This document shows positions 1-8,061 of a stretch of 13,203 nucleotides of DNA, one piece after another; position 1 is the first letter of the stretch, and every line of letters starts with the position of its first letter. Source of the DNA: Leclercia sp. UBA7405 (GTDB lineage: Bacteria > Pseudomonadota > Gammaproteobacteria > Enterobacterales > Enterobacteriaceae); NCBI GenBank assembly GCA_002469605.1, contig DKMV01000146.1, positions 1 to 13,203 of the forward strand, read 5' to 3'. A model generated the notes under the pieces. The model made no database searches and was not told the DNA's origin. It saw nothing but the letters and a program-made list of their open reading frames with translations. The position numbers and the translations under genes were made by a program.

Positions 1-401
1 CCACCAGCATGGTAAAACCCTGTCTGAAATATCTACAGGATGTCAAAACTATAATCATCGTCCATAACCCTATCATCACTGCGGATTGATAAATAATCAG
101 TGAGAATTTACTAATTTTCAATTAACAAATTTCCGTATGATTATAGGAATTTTCTTAAGCCATTAGGGGCGATTCGTGCGGTCCATCACAATGCACCGAC
201 AATTAAAAAAACATTACTGCATAAATACAGAGAGATATTCTTCCGCATAAGACTTTTCCAATACAGGAAAGACCATTCTGAACATTAATGTCCATCCCTT
301 TTGATATGCTGCGAAATGTAACGAAGGATTAAACCGTGTATGCGTTTTTATATTTGCGTGAGCGAAATAAAAGTCATTACGCAAAAATAGAGGGAATTAA
401 T
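1..401 (+). promoter_or_regulatory. AT-rich upstream region of the autotransporter gene
   Basis: No gene is visible in this stretch on either strand, and it is much richer in A and T than the rest of the window. It must hold the promoter and leader of the autotransporter gene, but I find no convincing sigma-70 pair. A TATGAT at 136-141 could be a -10 box but lacks a good -35 partner. It lies inside an imperfect inverted repeat, AAATTTCC at 127-134 against GGAATTTT at 146-153 (7 of 8 pairs). A smaller inverted repeat is TTTCC 255-259 with GGAAA 266-270. Such AT-rich leaders on surface-adhesin genes are commonly bound by H-NS; that is inference here. Positions 336-401 could be translated if the upstream GTG start is used. 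Confidence 0.4.
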
Positions 402-3400
402 ATGAAATCATCATTTCGCCTGTCGCAGCTTGCCGCCAGTATCAGTCTTGTTGTTGGCGGTAGCCTGGCGCTGACACCCGCATTTGCCAATACCTGCACA
501 ACTTTAACCGGGGCCGGAACCTGTGGGTTAACCGAATTTGATATGACCTCCCCGCTGATTCCTACGCCGAAGGCCTGGTATTTCACCCAGCCGACGCAGG
601 ACGCCGCCATTAATAACGCGGCAACAAAACAAAATATCTATTTTGCCAGCGGCACCTCTTCGCGTACCGCAGCCGATGTACAACACCTGCTGGTGGACGG
701 CGCGGATCTCAGCGGGTATTACATTAACGCCAGTAAAAATGGCTCGGCCACCATTTCACTGACCAATAACGCCAAAGTGGACTGGCTGGAAGCGGGGGGA
801 TCAACCACTACCAACACCGAAATCATCGTTGACCACTCCACGCTAAACGGCGCCAGCGCCGCAATAGACTACGACAAGACCAACAAAGCGACCTATTCCA
901 AAAACTATGCCAAAGGCTACGCCATTTATCTCTCGGCGGGTGACAAGGGCAACACCGATATCGATATTCGAAACGGTAGCGTTATCAATGGCAGGATCAT
1001 GGCCGGCGGCGCCGGCACGCACGATATCAGCCTGCAGGATAGCCGTATTCAGGGCGGCAGCATTCTGTTGAGCATGACCAAAGACAATAACACCGTATCT
1101 CTGGTTAACAGCAGCATCGATACCACCAGTGCCGTGGCCGCCACGGCCAATGCCATTGAGATCACCAACGGCGCCACCCCCGATAAAACCCATGCGGTGG
1201 TTATCGACAATAGCCAGGTAACGGGCTCGGTGGCGATTGCCAGCACCGGCAGTACCAACACCCTTGCCGTAAAAGATTCCACGATCAATAAAACCACCCG
1301 CACCGACGGCAGCGCCCTGAACCTGAAGAACGGCAAAGCGACCCTCCTGACGCTGGATAACAGCGAGATCGGTGGGGACGCCGTGCTGGCTGGCAGCGAG
1401 AGCACCACGGCCACGCTGGCTAAAACGCACCTCGACGGCAACCTGACCGCCAGCAAAGCGGCGCAGCTGGCCATGGATATCACCACGTCCGTCCTGACGG
1501 GCGGCATCAACGCCAGCGCGGGCGATACCGCTATCATTAACCTGAAAGATTCCACTTTCGGCACAGACGCCGACGGCAACGCACTGAGCCTGAAAAGCGA
1601 AAAAACGGCCCGCCTGACCCTGGACAACAGCGGCATTGGCGGCAACGTTCAGCTGGGCGCTACCGAGAGCATCACGGCCACGGTCAACAAAGCGCAGCTC
1701 GACGGCAACCTGCTCGCCAGCAATGCGGCAGCATTCGCGCTGGATCTCACTAACTCCGTGCTGAAGGGCGGCATCGACACCAGCTCGGGCAGCAGCACCC
1801 TTAGCGTTAAAGATTCCACGCTCGGCGCAACCGCCGACGGCAACGCCCTGAACCTGCAGAGCAGCAAAGCGGCCCGCCTGACGCTGGATAACAGCGACAT
1901 CGGCGGCAACGTCCAGCTGGCCGGCAGCGAAACTATTGTGGCCTCGCTGAACAACACCCGCCTTAACGGCAAGCTGATCGCTAATAACGCGGCGCAGATC
2001 GCGCTGGATATCACCCGGTCCGTGCTGAAAGGCAACATCGATGCCAGCGCCGGCCAGGGCAGCGCGGCCCTATACCTGACCAACAGCACCTTCGACGGGG
2101 ACCTTAACCTCAAAGGCGGAAACCTTAAAACCAGCGACGTCTGGCTGGACAACTCGCGCGTTACGGGCCACCTGTACGGCAGCGGCGCGAACAGCACCCT
2201 GCATCTGGCGAACACCCCGACCTTTGGCGGCTCCCAGTTCAGCAATTTCGCCACCCTGGCGATTAGCGGCGATACCAGCCTGACCGGCGGTTTCACCAAT
2301 ACCAGCGTGGGCTCCGCCCTCACCGTTAAAGGCAATAGCGTCACCGCCCCGGTGCAACTGAGCAGCGGCAAGTTAACCTTCGATAACACCCGACTGGTTG
2401 CCGATACCCTGGCGCTCAGCAGCGGCGCCTCGCTGGCTCTCACCAACCATAGCCAGCTCCAGACCCGCTCCGACCAACTGTTCAGCCCGGCGGCCGACTC
2501 CACCCAGGCAGCGAAATATAACGATAGCGGCGCGCGTACCCGCTTTACCGACAGTACCCTGGTCCTGACCGATGCCGCCTATCAGCTGGAGTTCGTTAAA
2601 TCCGTTAACAGCCTGCTGGGGCAGACGGCAGGCAACACCCTGGTGATGCTCGGCACCCTGCAAAATGCAGACACCGCGGCGGGCACGGCTACCGTTACCG
2701 ACGCCGCCACGACCGGCGCGGTACTGGCGAATACCCAGGTCACCTCCGATAAAAACCAGCTCATCATCGGCACGGACAAAGCCCCAACGGACCAGGCGAT
2801 CGCCGTCCCCGTCGGCTTTGGCGCCTCTCAGCTGCGCTTTGAAGGGAGTGGTAAACCGTCGGTGGCGATTGTCAACGGCCAGGCCCTGACCCTGACCGGT
2901 GCCGCCGGCGCCTTAATCGAGGTGGCCGGTGCGCCGCAGACCCCGGTTGAGGTTGCGGTGAATAACGGCACGCTGAATCTGGGCGTGGCGGCGATGCCGG
3001 ACGTCACCGGGCATCTTACCGGTACCGTCACCGTCGCCCCGCAGGGCACCATGAACATCGTCGCGGGCGACCATACCATCACCTCCGGCGGCAGCGCGGC
3101 CGGGATCGTCAGCAGCGGTCTGGTTAAGGTTGCCCATCAGGCCACCCTGCACGCCGACGTGGCGCTGAAGGAGAAGGGGCAGCTGGCCGTTACCGGCGCG
3201 CTGCTGGCAGACCAGCTCACCGCGGATAAAGAGGTACAGATCACCGTGGGCGATAACACCGCCGCCGGGACGCTGGTGGCAGAGCATCTGGATCTGCAGG
3301 GGGCGCGGCTGTTTATCGACCCGGCCTGGACCGACGGCGGCACCCTCGCCGACGCCTCCCGCGTGGCGAGCGGCGGCAGCGAGATTAACGGCCGCGTAAC

Positions 3401-5045
3401 CGTGGGGCAAAACGCCCTGCTTGTGCTGGGCGATACCACCACCAATGTGGCCGAATCCCGTTTTGCCGACAGCGGCCTGCGCTGGGGCGAAGAGGGCATT
3501 ACGGCGGCGGTCTCCATCCAGGCGCCGCAGTATCTCAACGCTACCCAGGGCGGGCTGCGCGTTGACGGCTCCCTCACCGGCGGAGCGGACAACGTTGATG
3601 CCGCTTTCAATACCGCCGACTTTGCCGATCGCTCCCTGCTGATGGTCAGCAGCAAAGAGGTGAGCAACGGCCAGGCCGCGCTTAACGCCAGCGAGGGGAC
3701 GCTGAACGTGGCGAACCGCGCCGCGCTGTACGTCGCGGATGCGAAAGCCAACCAGACCTACACCATTGCCAAAGGCTTTAGCGAGGTGAATATCAGCGGC
3801 AGCGGCTGGCAGAACGACAACCTGCAGCTCAACAAACTGCTGACCGCCACCACCCAGGCGCGTGACGGCGAAGTGGTGGTCACCACCGAGGCGCGGGCCG
3901 CGCAGGAGATGTTGCCCGGTATCGTCACCCCGAACGCGCTGAACCAGCTTGTCGCCAGCGGCGAAAACTCACGCACGGCACCGGGGGCGGGCGCGCGTTA
4001 TCTGTCGGTCGCCATCGATACCCCGCAGGTGGGGGTAAACGAGGTGGTAAGAACGGTTAATAGCGCGGCGCAAATCGCCACCGCAGGCGGCGTACAGCGC
4101 AACACCTGGGCCGTTGGCAACGCGGCGACAGAGGCGGTGCTCGAACGCGCCTCCATCACCAGCGCGGCGCAGCAGCCTGCCGATACCGATGCGGGCGTGT
4201 GGGTAAACGTGCTCTACGGCAACCCGCACACCAGCGATCTGCATGCCGGCAACATGCGCTACGGCCAGAGCAGCAACTTCTACGGCCTGATGCTGGGAGC
4301 AGATAAAACCTGGGCCAGCGACTGGGGCAATATGCGCAGCGGCGCCGCCTTCCACGCCGGTAACGGCGACAGCGACTCCCGCGGCGATTTTGCGGCCACC
4401 CATAACGACTTCAGCTTCTGGGGCGTGACGCTGTACCAGGGCTGGCAGCGGGCCAACTGGAACCTGACCGGGGATGTCAGCCTCACCCAGACCAGCAGCG
4501 ATCTGACGCAGAAGCAGCCGGGCTGGATGGACGCAGGGGATAAACTGCGCGCCAGCGTCGACGGCAGCCTGTTCAGCGCGGGACTGCGCGCTGAATACCT
4601 GATCGACACAGGCGTGGTGGATATCATCCCGCACGCCGGGGCGCGCTTTAACCAGCTCACCACCAAAGCCTTTGATAGCAAAAACGGCCAGAAAGATCCG
4701 CTGTTCCGTACCGATAAAGGCACGCAGGACATCTGGCAGTTCCCGGTAGGGGTGAAACTCGCTAAAAGCTTCGCCCTGGACCAGGGCTGGAACCTGCACA
4801 CCCAGGCGGACGCCGCAGTGGTCGCGGTGAGCGGCGATCGGGATAGCAAGAACCGCCTGCACACGGTCGGCGTGCGCAGCAGCGATATCATCACCGCTGA
4901 GGTAATGGATGAGACCGGCTTTAACGGCCAGCTGGGGGTTAAAGTGCAGAAAGGTACTATGACCTTCGGGGTTGGCTATAACGTCAGCGCCTCGCAGCAC
5001 GACACCGACCAGATCGTCAGCGCCACTTACTCGCTCGCCTTCTGA
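402..5045 (+). CDS. AIDA-type autotransporter (type Va secreted) adhesin-like protein
   Basis: This 1547-residue protein is a classical autotransporter, exported by Sec and anchored in the outer membrane by its own C-terminal barrel with the passenger at the cell surface. Residues 1-29 are a signal peptide (basic start, hydrophobic core, cleavage after AFA-29). The mature N-terminus carries the protein's only two cysteines, C32 and C41, a likely disulfide. Residues of about 60-1200 are Ser/Thr/Asn/Gly-rich and beta-helical, with short recurring motifs such as LDNS-IGG. Three ~90-residue tandem repeats span 287-558. The barrel runs from about 1264 (GVWVNVLYG) to the terminal Phe of ATYSLAF, the usual BAM recognition end. 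An RGD sits at 1327-1329 in a predicted outer loop of the barrel. The ATG at 402 has AGAGGG seven bases upstream. An in-frame GTG at 336 with AAGGA seven bases upstream would add 22 residues. An adhesion or biofilm role is family-based; the ligand is unknown and I cannot assign a gene name. Confidence 0.93.
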   Translation: MKSSFRLSQLAASISLVVGGSLALTPAFANTCTTLTGAGTCGLTEFDMTSPLIPTPKAWYFTQPTQDAAINNAATKQNIYFASGTSSRTAADVQHLLVDGADLSGYYINASKNGSATISLTNNAKVDWLEAGGSTTTNTEIIVDHSTLNGASAAIDYDKTNKATYSKNYAKGYAIYLSAGDKGNTDIDIRNGSVINGRIMAGGAGTHDISLQDSRIQGGSILLSMTKDNNTVSLVNSSIDTTSAVAATANAIEITNGATPDKTHAVVIDNSQVTGSVAIASTGSTNTLAVKDSTINKTTRTDGSALNLKNGKATLLTLDNSEIGGDAVLAGSESTTATLAKTHLDGNLTASKAAQLAMDITTSVLTGGINASAGDTAIINLKDSTFGTDADGNALSLKSEKTARLTLDNSGIGGNVQLGATESITATVNKAQLDGNLLASNAAAFALDLTNSVLKGGIDTSSGSSTLSVKDSTLGATADGNALNLQSSKAARLTLDNSDIGGNVQLAGSETIVASLNNTRLNGKLIANNAAQIALDITRSVLKGNIDASAGQGSAALYLTNSTFDGDLNLKGGNLKTSDVWLDNSRVTGHLYGSGANSTLHLANTPTFGGSQFSNFATLAISGDTSLTGGFTNTSVGSALTVKGNSVTAPVQLSSGKLTFDNTRLVADTLALSSGASLALTNHSQLQTRSDQLFSPAADSTQAAKYNDSGARTRFTDSTLVLTDAAYQLEFVKSVNSLLGQTAGNTLVMLGTLQNADTAAGTATVTDAATTGAVLANTQVTSDKNQLIIGTDKAPTDQAIAVPVGFGASQLRFEGSGKPSVAIVNGQALTLTGAAGALIEVAGAPQTPVEVAVNNGTLNLGVAAMPDVTGHLTGTVTVAPQGTMNIVAGDHTITSGGSAAGIVSSGLVKVAHQATLHADVALKEKGQLAVTGALLADQLTADKEVQITVGDNTAAGTLVAEHLDLQGARLFIDPAWTDGGTLADASRVASGGSEINGRVTVGQNALLVLGDTTTNVAESRFADSGLRWGEEGITAAVSIQAPQYLNATQGGLRVDGSLTGGADNVDAAFNTADFADRSLLMVSSKEVSNGQAALNASEGTLNVANRAALYVADAKANQTYTIAKGFSEVNISGSGWQNDNLQLNKLLTATTQARDGEVVVTTEARAAQEMLPGIVTPNALNQLVASGENSRTAPGAGARYLSVAIDTPQVGVNEVVRTVNSAAQIATAGGVQRNTWAVGNAATEAVLERASITSAAQQPADTDAGVWVNVLYGNPHTSDLHAGNMRYGQSSNFYGLMLGADKTWASDWGNMRSGAAFHAGNGDSDSRGDFAATHNDFSFWGVTLYQGWQRANWNLTGDVSLTQTSSDLTQKQPGWMDAGDKLRASVDGSLFSAGLRAEYLIDTGVVDIIPHAGARFNQLTTKAFDSKNGQKDPLFRTDKGTQDIWQFPVGVKLAKSFALDQGWNLHTQADAAVVAVSGDRDSKNRLHTVGVRSSDIITAEVMDETGFNGQLGVKVQKGTMTFGVGYNVSASQHDTDQIVSATYSLAF
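1260..2066 (+). repeat. Three in-frame tandem repeats in the autotransporter passenger
   Basis: Three direct repeats of about 270 bp lie head to tail: 1260-1532, 1533-1796 and 1797-2066. Each encodes roughly KDST...DGNALNLKS-KAARLTLDNS-IGG...LDGNL-ASNAA...DITSVLKGGI. The KDST lysine codons start at 1272, 1545 and 1809, and a degenerate fourth start (TNST) lies at 2079, so the period is 88-91 residues. Copies two and three are the most alike, at DNA level as well as protein level. Each unit probably forms several beta-helix rungs, so copy number would set passenger length. Repeats this similar can expand or contract by recombination. Confidence 0.8.
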
Positions 5046-5054
5046 GCCAGCACC

Positions 5055-5083
5055 GCCGCATGCCTTCGGGCATGCGGCTTTTT
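5055..5083 (+). terminator. Intrinsic terminator of the autotransporter gene
   Basis: A perfect 10-bp stem (GCCGCATGCC / GGCATGCGGC) closed by a TTCG tetraloop is followed at once by five T residues (5079-5083). It begins ten bases after the autotransporter stop codon. The T-run overlaps the TAA stop (5084-5082) of the convergent ArsR gene. Read from the other strand there is no T-run, so it should act mainly on the plus strand. Confidence 0.93.
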
Positions 5084-5786
5084 ACTGCCCGAACGACTCC
5101 CCGAACCACTTACCGAGCGCCCTCCGCCCTTTTTCGCTCATCGTCACTTCCCGGTACCCTGCCACCCTGGCGATCCACCCTTTTGTCTCCAGATGCGCCA
5201 GCAACGCTGCCCCCGCCTCGCCCCCCAGATGAAACCGCCGCTCGCTCCAGTCCAGGCAGGCGCAGCTTGCTTTACGCCGGGAGGCGTTGTTCAGGGCAAT
5301 ACCCAGCTGCAAAAACTGCTCACGCCCGCGCAGGGTGAGCGCCGAGCCGTCGGCCTCCAGCCAGCCGTCCGCCAGCATCCTCTCGTAGATCTGCACGGCG
5401 ACGCGTCCGGCCAGATGGTCATAGCAGGTACGCGCCTCGCGCATGGAGGCGGGGGCGCGGGTTTCGGGGGGCGTGACGCGACTCCAGGAGAGCCCCATCA
5501 TCTGCTCCACCAGCGCCGCCACTTCGTGCCCGGCCAGGCGGTAGTACCGATGCCTGCCCTGGGAAAGGCAGCTAATCAGCCGCCCCTCCAGCAGCCGCGT
5601 CAGGTGCCCGCTCGCCGTTGACGGGGCCACCTCTGCCGCGGCGCTCAGCTCGGTAGCGGTCCAGGCCCGCCCGTCCATTAAGGCGCAGAGCATTTTCACC
5701 CGCGACGGGTCGGCCATGGCGGCAGCTACCGCCGCAATGGCCCGCTCCAGCGCGGCGTTATCTTCTGTCGGGGAATGCTTTAGCAT
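5082..5786 (-). CDS. ArsR-family winged-helix regulator with cysteine-containing C-terminal domain
   Basis: This 234-residue protein is a predicted cytoplasmic transcriptional repressor. Residues 10-90 form an ArsR-type winged helix: [15 protein letters not shown], then [20 protein letters not shown] as the recognition region, and a wing near RHRYYRLAG. The classical metal-site motif ELCVCDL is absent. At 234 residues it is about twice the length of a minimal ArsR protein. The extra C-terminal domain contains C121-Y-D-H124 and C175-A-C177-LDWSERR-HLGG, a pattern I recognise from a large uncharacterised ArsR subfamily. These cysteines could bind metal or sense thiol state (inference). I chose the ATG at 5786 because the protein then aligns with an ordinary ArsR N-terminus; the ribosome site there is weak. 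It overlaps the end of the ACT gene by 29 bases, so it is the last gene of an operon and probably autoregulatory. Confidence 0.85.
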   Translation of the reverse strand: MLKHSPTEDNAALERAIAAVAAAMADPSRVKMLCALMDGRAWTATELSAAAEVAPSTASGHLTRLLEGRLISCLSQGRHRYYRLAGHEVAALVEQMMGLSWSRVTPPETRAPASMREARTCYDHLAGRVAVQIYERMLADGWLEADGSALTLRGREQFLQLGIALNNASRRKASCACLDWSERRFHLGGEAGAALLAHLETKGWIARVAGYREVTMSEKGRRALGKWFGESFGQ

Positions 5787-6156
5787 CGGGTGCCCACTCG
5801 GTTGTGACCTCTGCCGCCAGCTTATCATTATCCGTCAGCAGAATAAGCCGGTTCGCGTGGTCGCTGTACTGGGTAAGCAGGGTGATGCCGTTTTCCGCCA
5901 GCCGCGCCGCAATCGCCCCCAGCTCGCCGGGTCGCTCCTGCTTCAGCCTGCGGATAAGCGGTTTACGCACCGCCAGCACCTGAAACCCGGCCTCAAGCAG
6001 CAGCCGGCGGGCTTTTTCCCCCTCCTCGACCAGAAAATGGGCCTCCCGGCCAAACAGCCCGCCCCCCTCCAGCCCAACGCCGTTTTGCCCCAGAAGCTGG
6101 CCAAAACGGGCCAGCGCATCGCGATCTTCGCCGAACAGTAGGTGAAGGTCATACAT
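5758..6156 (-). CDS. Tandem ACT-domain protein
   Basis: This 132-residue protein appears to consist of two ACT folds, about residues 1-65 and 68-125. The second has the typical ACT start [23 protein letters not shown] domains usually bind amino acids or other small ligands and dimerise. No catalytic domain is attached, so this is a stand-alone ligand-binding protein rather than a regulated enzyme. Its ATG overlaps the end of the ABM gene by 8 bases (ATGTATGA), with a GGGAGG ribosome site inside that gene, so the two should be translationally coupled. Its 3' end overlaps the ArsR start by 29 bases. A plausible role is sensing or buffering a metabolite for this operon; the ligand cannot be read from the sequence. 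Confidence 0.82.
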   Translation of the reverse strand: MYDLHLLFGEDRDALARFGQLLGQNGVGLEGGGLFGREAHFLVEEGEKARRLLLEAGFQVLAVRKPLIRRLKQERPGELGAIAARLAENGITLLTQYSDHANRLILLTDNDKLAAEVTTEWAPDAKAFPDRR

Positions 6157-6472
6157 GAGTGCCTCCCGTCATATCCGAACCATACTCCCGGATGACCTGC
6201 GCCACGCGGATGCGGTACCCGGCAAAAATAGTCTCCCGCCCTTCGGCCTGCGCCGCCTGGTGAAAAACATTTTGCTTCCACTGACGGATGGCCTCTTCGT
6301 CACGCCACCAGGAGAGGGAGAGGATCCTGCCCTCGGTGGTGAGGCTCTGAAAACGCTCGATATCGATAAAGCCGTCGATATCCGCCAGCAGCGGCTTAAG
6401 CTCTGCCGCCAGCTGCAGGTAGCGCGCCTGATGGGCGGGCGCGGCCTGGGCTTCGAAAAGGACTGCGATCAT
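6149..6472 (-). CDS. ABM-domain (antibiotic biosynthesis monooxygenase superfamily) protein
   Basis: This 107-residue protein fits a single ABM ferredoxin-like domain, of the group containing B. subtilis YqjZ. Family landmarks visible are the opening strand [15 protein letters not shown] at 34-41, [16 protein letters not shown] at 51-66, H71 followed by AAQAEGRE, and the closing strand [11 protein letters not shown] at 83-93. Members act as small cofactor-free monooxygenases, haem-degrading enzymes or unknown dimeric proteins; the name does not imply antibiotic synthesis. The ATG at 6472 follows GGAGAG with a six-base spacer. It is the first of three overlapping genes, and the dehydrogenase gene ends 80 bases upstream on the same strand. 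The substrate is unknown. Confidence 0.85.
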   Translation of the reverse strand: MIAVLFEAQAAPAHQARYLQLAAELKPLLADIDGFIDIERFQSLTTEGRILSLSWWRDEEAIRQWKQNVFHQAAQAEGRETIFAGYRIRVAQVIREYGSDMTGGTHV

Positions 6473-6552
6473 GATTGTCTCTCCACTGTGAATTGCTAAA
6501 GAGCATGCCGCAGCCGGACAGGCGATGCTTCGGTGAGGAGCGAAATGTTCCC

Positions 6553-7962
6553 TCAGCGTAAAAGCGATTTTGGCTCCATAAAGGTGCCGATCCCCCAGCT
6601 TCCCATCTCGCGCCCGATGCCCGAGTGCTTAAAGCCGCCGAAGGGGGCGCGCGGCTCGTGGGTCAGGGTATTCACCAGTACCCGCCCGGCCTCGATCTGC
6701 TGCGCCACCGCCCAGGCGCGTTCGCCGCCCAGCACCAGCGCGCTCAGTCCATACGCCGTATCGTTGGCAATGGCGATGGCCTCAGCCTCATCGTGATAAG
6801 CAATCACCGACAGCACCGGGCCGAAAATCTCCTCCCGGGCAATCGTCATCCGGTTATGCACATCAGTGAAAAGGGTCGGGCGTACAAACCAGCCGTCGCG
6901 GGTACCCGCAGGCCGCCCCTCGCCGCCCGCCAGCAGTCGCGCTCCCTCCTCCTGCCCCCGGCGAATATAGTCCTGAACCCGCAGCCACTGTTTTTCGCTG
7001 ACCATGGGGCCAATCTCGCTATGCGGATCGCGCGGATCACCGGATTTCACCGCGCTCACCGCTTGCGCCAGCGCCGCTTCGCACTCGGCTTTACGCGACA
7101 GAGGCACCAGGATGCGCGTTCCGGCCACGCAGGCCTGGCCGCTGTTCATAAACCCGGCCTGCACCGCCAGCGGGATCGCCCGGGCCAGATCGGCGTCGTC
7201 CAGAATGATAGTGGGGGATTTGCCCCCCAGCTCCAGGGTTACGCGGGTGAAGTTATCGGCGGCATTGCGCAGGATCGCTTTCCCGGTTTGGGTAGAGCCG
7301 GTAAAGGAGATCTTCGCCACGTCCGGATGGCAGCTCAGGGCGTTGCCCACCGTTTCGCCGCGCCCGGTGACGATATTAAACACCCCCGGCGACAATCCGG
7401 CCTCGTGCAGCGCTTCGGTGACAATCTGCGTTTGCAGGGCGCTCATCTCGCTCGGTTTAATCACCGCCGTGCAGCCAGCCGCCAGCGCCGCCGCCAGTTT
7501 GCCGCAGATAAAGCCCGCGTCGCTGTTCCAGGGGGTAATGAGCGCTGCTACTCCTAACGGAGTCATCTGCACGGTGGCCGTCCCCGCGCGGGTCGTAAAC
7601 TCAAAGGACTCCAGCGCTTCGATGGCCTGGGCAATGACCTCCGCCGGGTAGCGGGCCATCCACGCCGAGCGGGCGGCGGGAGCCCCGTATTCCGCAATCA
7701 CCGCCTCCAGCAGCTCGTCATGACGGGCCGCCATGGCGTCGTGCATCCGCTGCAGCGCAGCGAGCCGCGTCGCTTTATCGCTGGCAGACCACGCCGGAAA
7801 GGCGGCTTTCGCAGCGGCGACGGCGCGTTCGGCATCCCGCTCATCCGCCAGCCGCACCTGTCCGGCCAGCGTCGCCGTCGCCGGGTTAATGAGATCGAAG
7901 CGTTCGCTGCCGTGGGGGGTAACAAACTCGCCGTTAATGTAGATCTGTTCGATGTTGCGCAT
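6553..7962 (-). CDS. NAD(P)-dependent aldehyde dehydrogenase
   Basis: This full-length 469-residue ALDH-superfamily enzyme oxidises an aldehyde to the acid in the cytoplasm. Visible landmarks are the oxyanion Asn in TPWN (N146), K169-P-S-E172 in the cofactor site, the FTGS turn at 220-223, catalytic Glu E244 in LELGGKSP, catalytic Cys C278 in NSGQACVAGTR, EEIFGPV at 377-383 and FGGFKHSGIGRE at 441-452. E172 at the adenosine-ribose position suggests NAD+ use (inference). The motif after Asn reads PWNSD instead of the common PWNFP, so the local loop may differ. The ATG at 7962 has AGGAGG four bases upstream. It is divergent from a LysR gene, which probably controls it. It could also transcribe on into the ABM operon, 80 bases downstream. 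The substrate cannot be assigned. Confidence 0.92.
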   Translation of the reverse strand: MRNIEQIYINGEFVTPHGSERFDLINPATATLAGQVRLADERDAERAVAAAKAAFPAWSASDKATRLAALQRMHDAMAARHDELLEAVIAEYGAPAARSAWMARYPAEVIAQAIEALESFEFTTRAGTATVQMTPLGVAALITPWNSDAGFICGKLAAALAAGCTAVIKPSEMSALQTQIVTEALHEAGLSPGVFNIVTGRGETVGNALSCHPDVAKISFTGSTQTGKAILRNAADNFTRVTLELGGKSPTIILDDADLARAIPLAVQAGFMNSGQACVAGTRILVPLSRKAECEAALAQAVSAVKSGDPRDPHSEIGPMVSEKQWLRVQDYIRRGQEEGARLLAGGEGRPAGTRDGWFVRPTLFTDVHNRMTIAREEIFGPVLSVIAYHDEAEAIAIANDTAYGLSALVLGGERAWAVAQQIEAGRVLVNTLTHEPRAPFGGFKHSGIGREMGSWGIGTFMEPKSLLR

Positions 7963-8061
7963 AAGGCCTCCTCAGAGTGTGTACCGGCAGTCTGGCACGC
8001 CTTCTGCGTTACGATAATCCACGCTATGCTGCAAAGGTTGTTTCGATTTTCAGGATAATCT
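7963..8061. promoter_or_regulatory. Divergent control region between dehydrogenase and LysR genes
   Basis: These 99 bases should contain both promoters and the LysR operator, as is usual for divergent LysR pairs. A near-repeat occurs twice, ACGATAATCCACGC at 8011 and AGGATAATCTATGC at 8052, 41 bases apart. The second copy overlaps the LysR ribosome site and start codon. GATAAT at 8013-8018 resembles a -10 box for LysR but has no good -35. I could not settle on a clear T-N11-A LysR site. Confidence 0.4.

Noticed and set aside
3969..5000. 343-codon open frame on the minus strand inside the autotransporter gene
   Set aside because: It is fully antisense to a convincing beta-barrel coding region, lacks domain features, and such frames are expected opposite GC-rich genes. 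The same applies to the antisense frames at 843-1430, 1049-1645, 1649-2503 and 4280-4894.
5787..5828. Longer start for the ArsR regulator
   Set aside because: The 14 extra residues extend deeper into the ACT gene without added domain sequence, and the ATG at 5786 gives a normal N-terminus.
6625..7557. 310-codon plus-strand frame opposite the aldehyde dehydrogenase
   Set aside because: It is antisense to a full-length enzyme with all catalytic motifs, and the translation is low-complexity with no recognisable domain.
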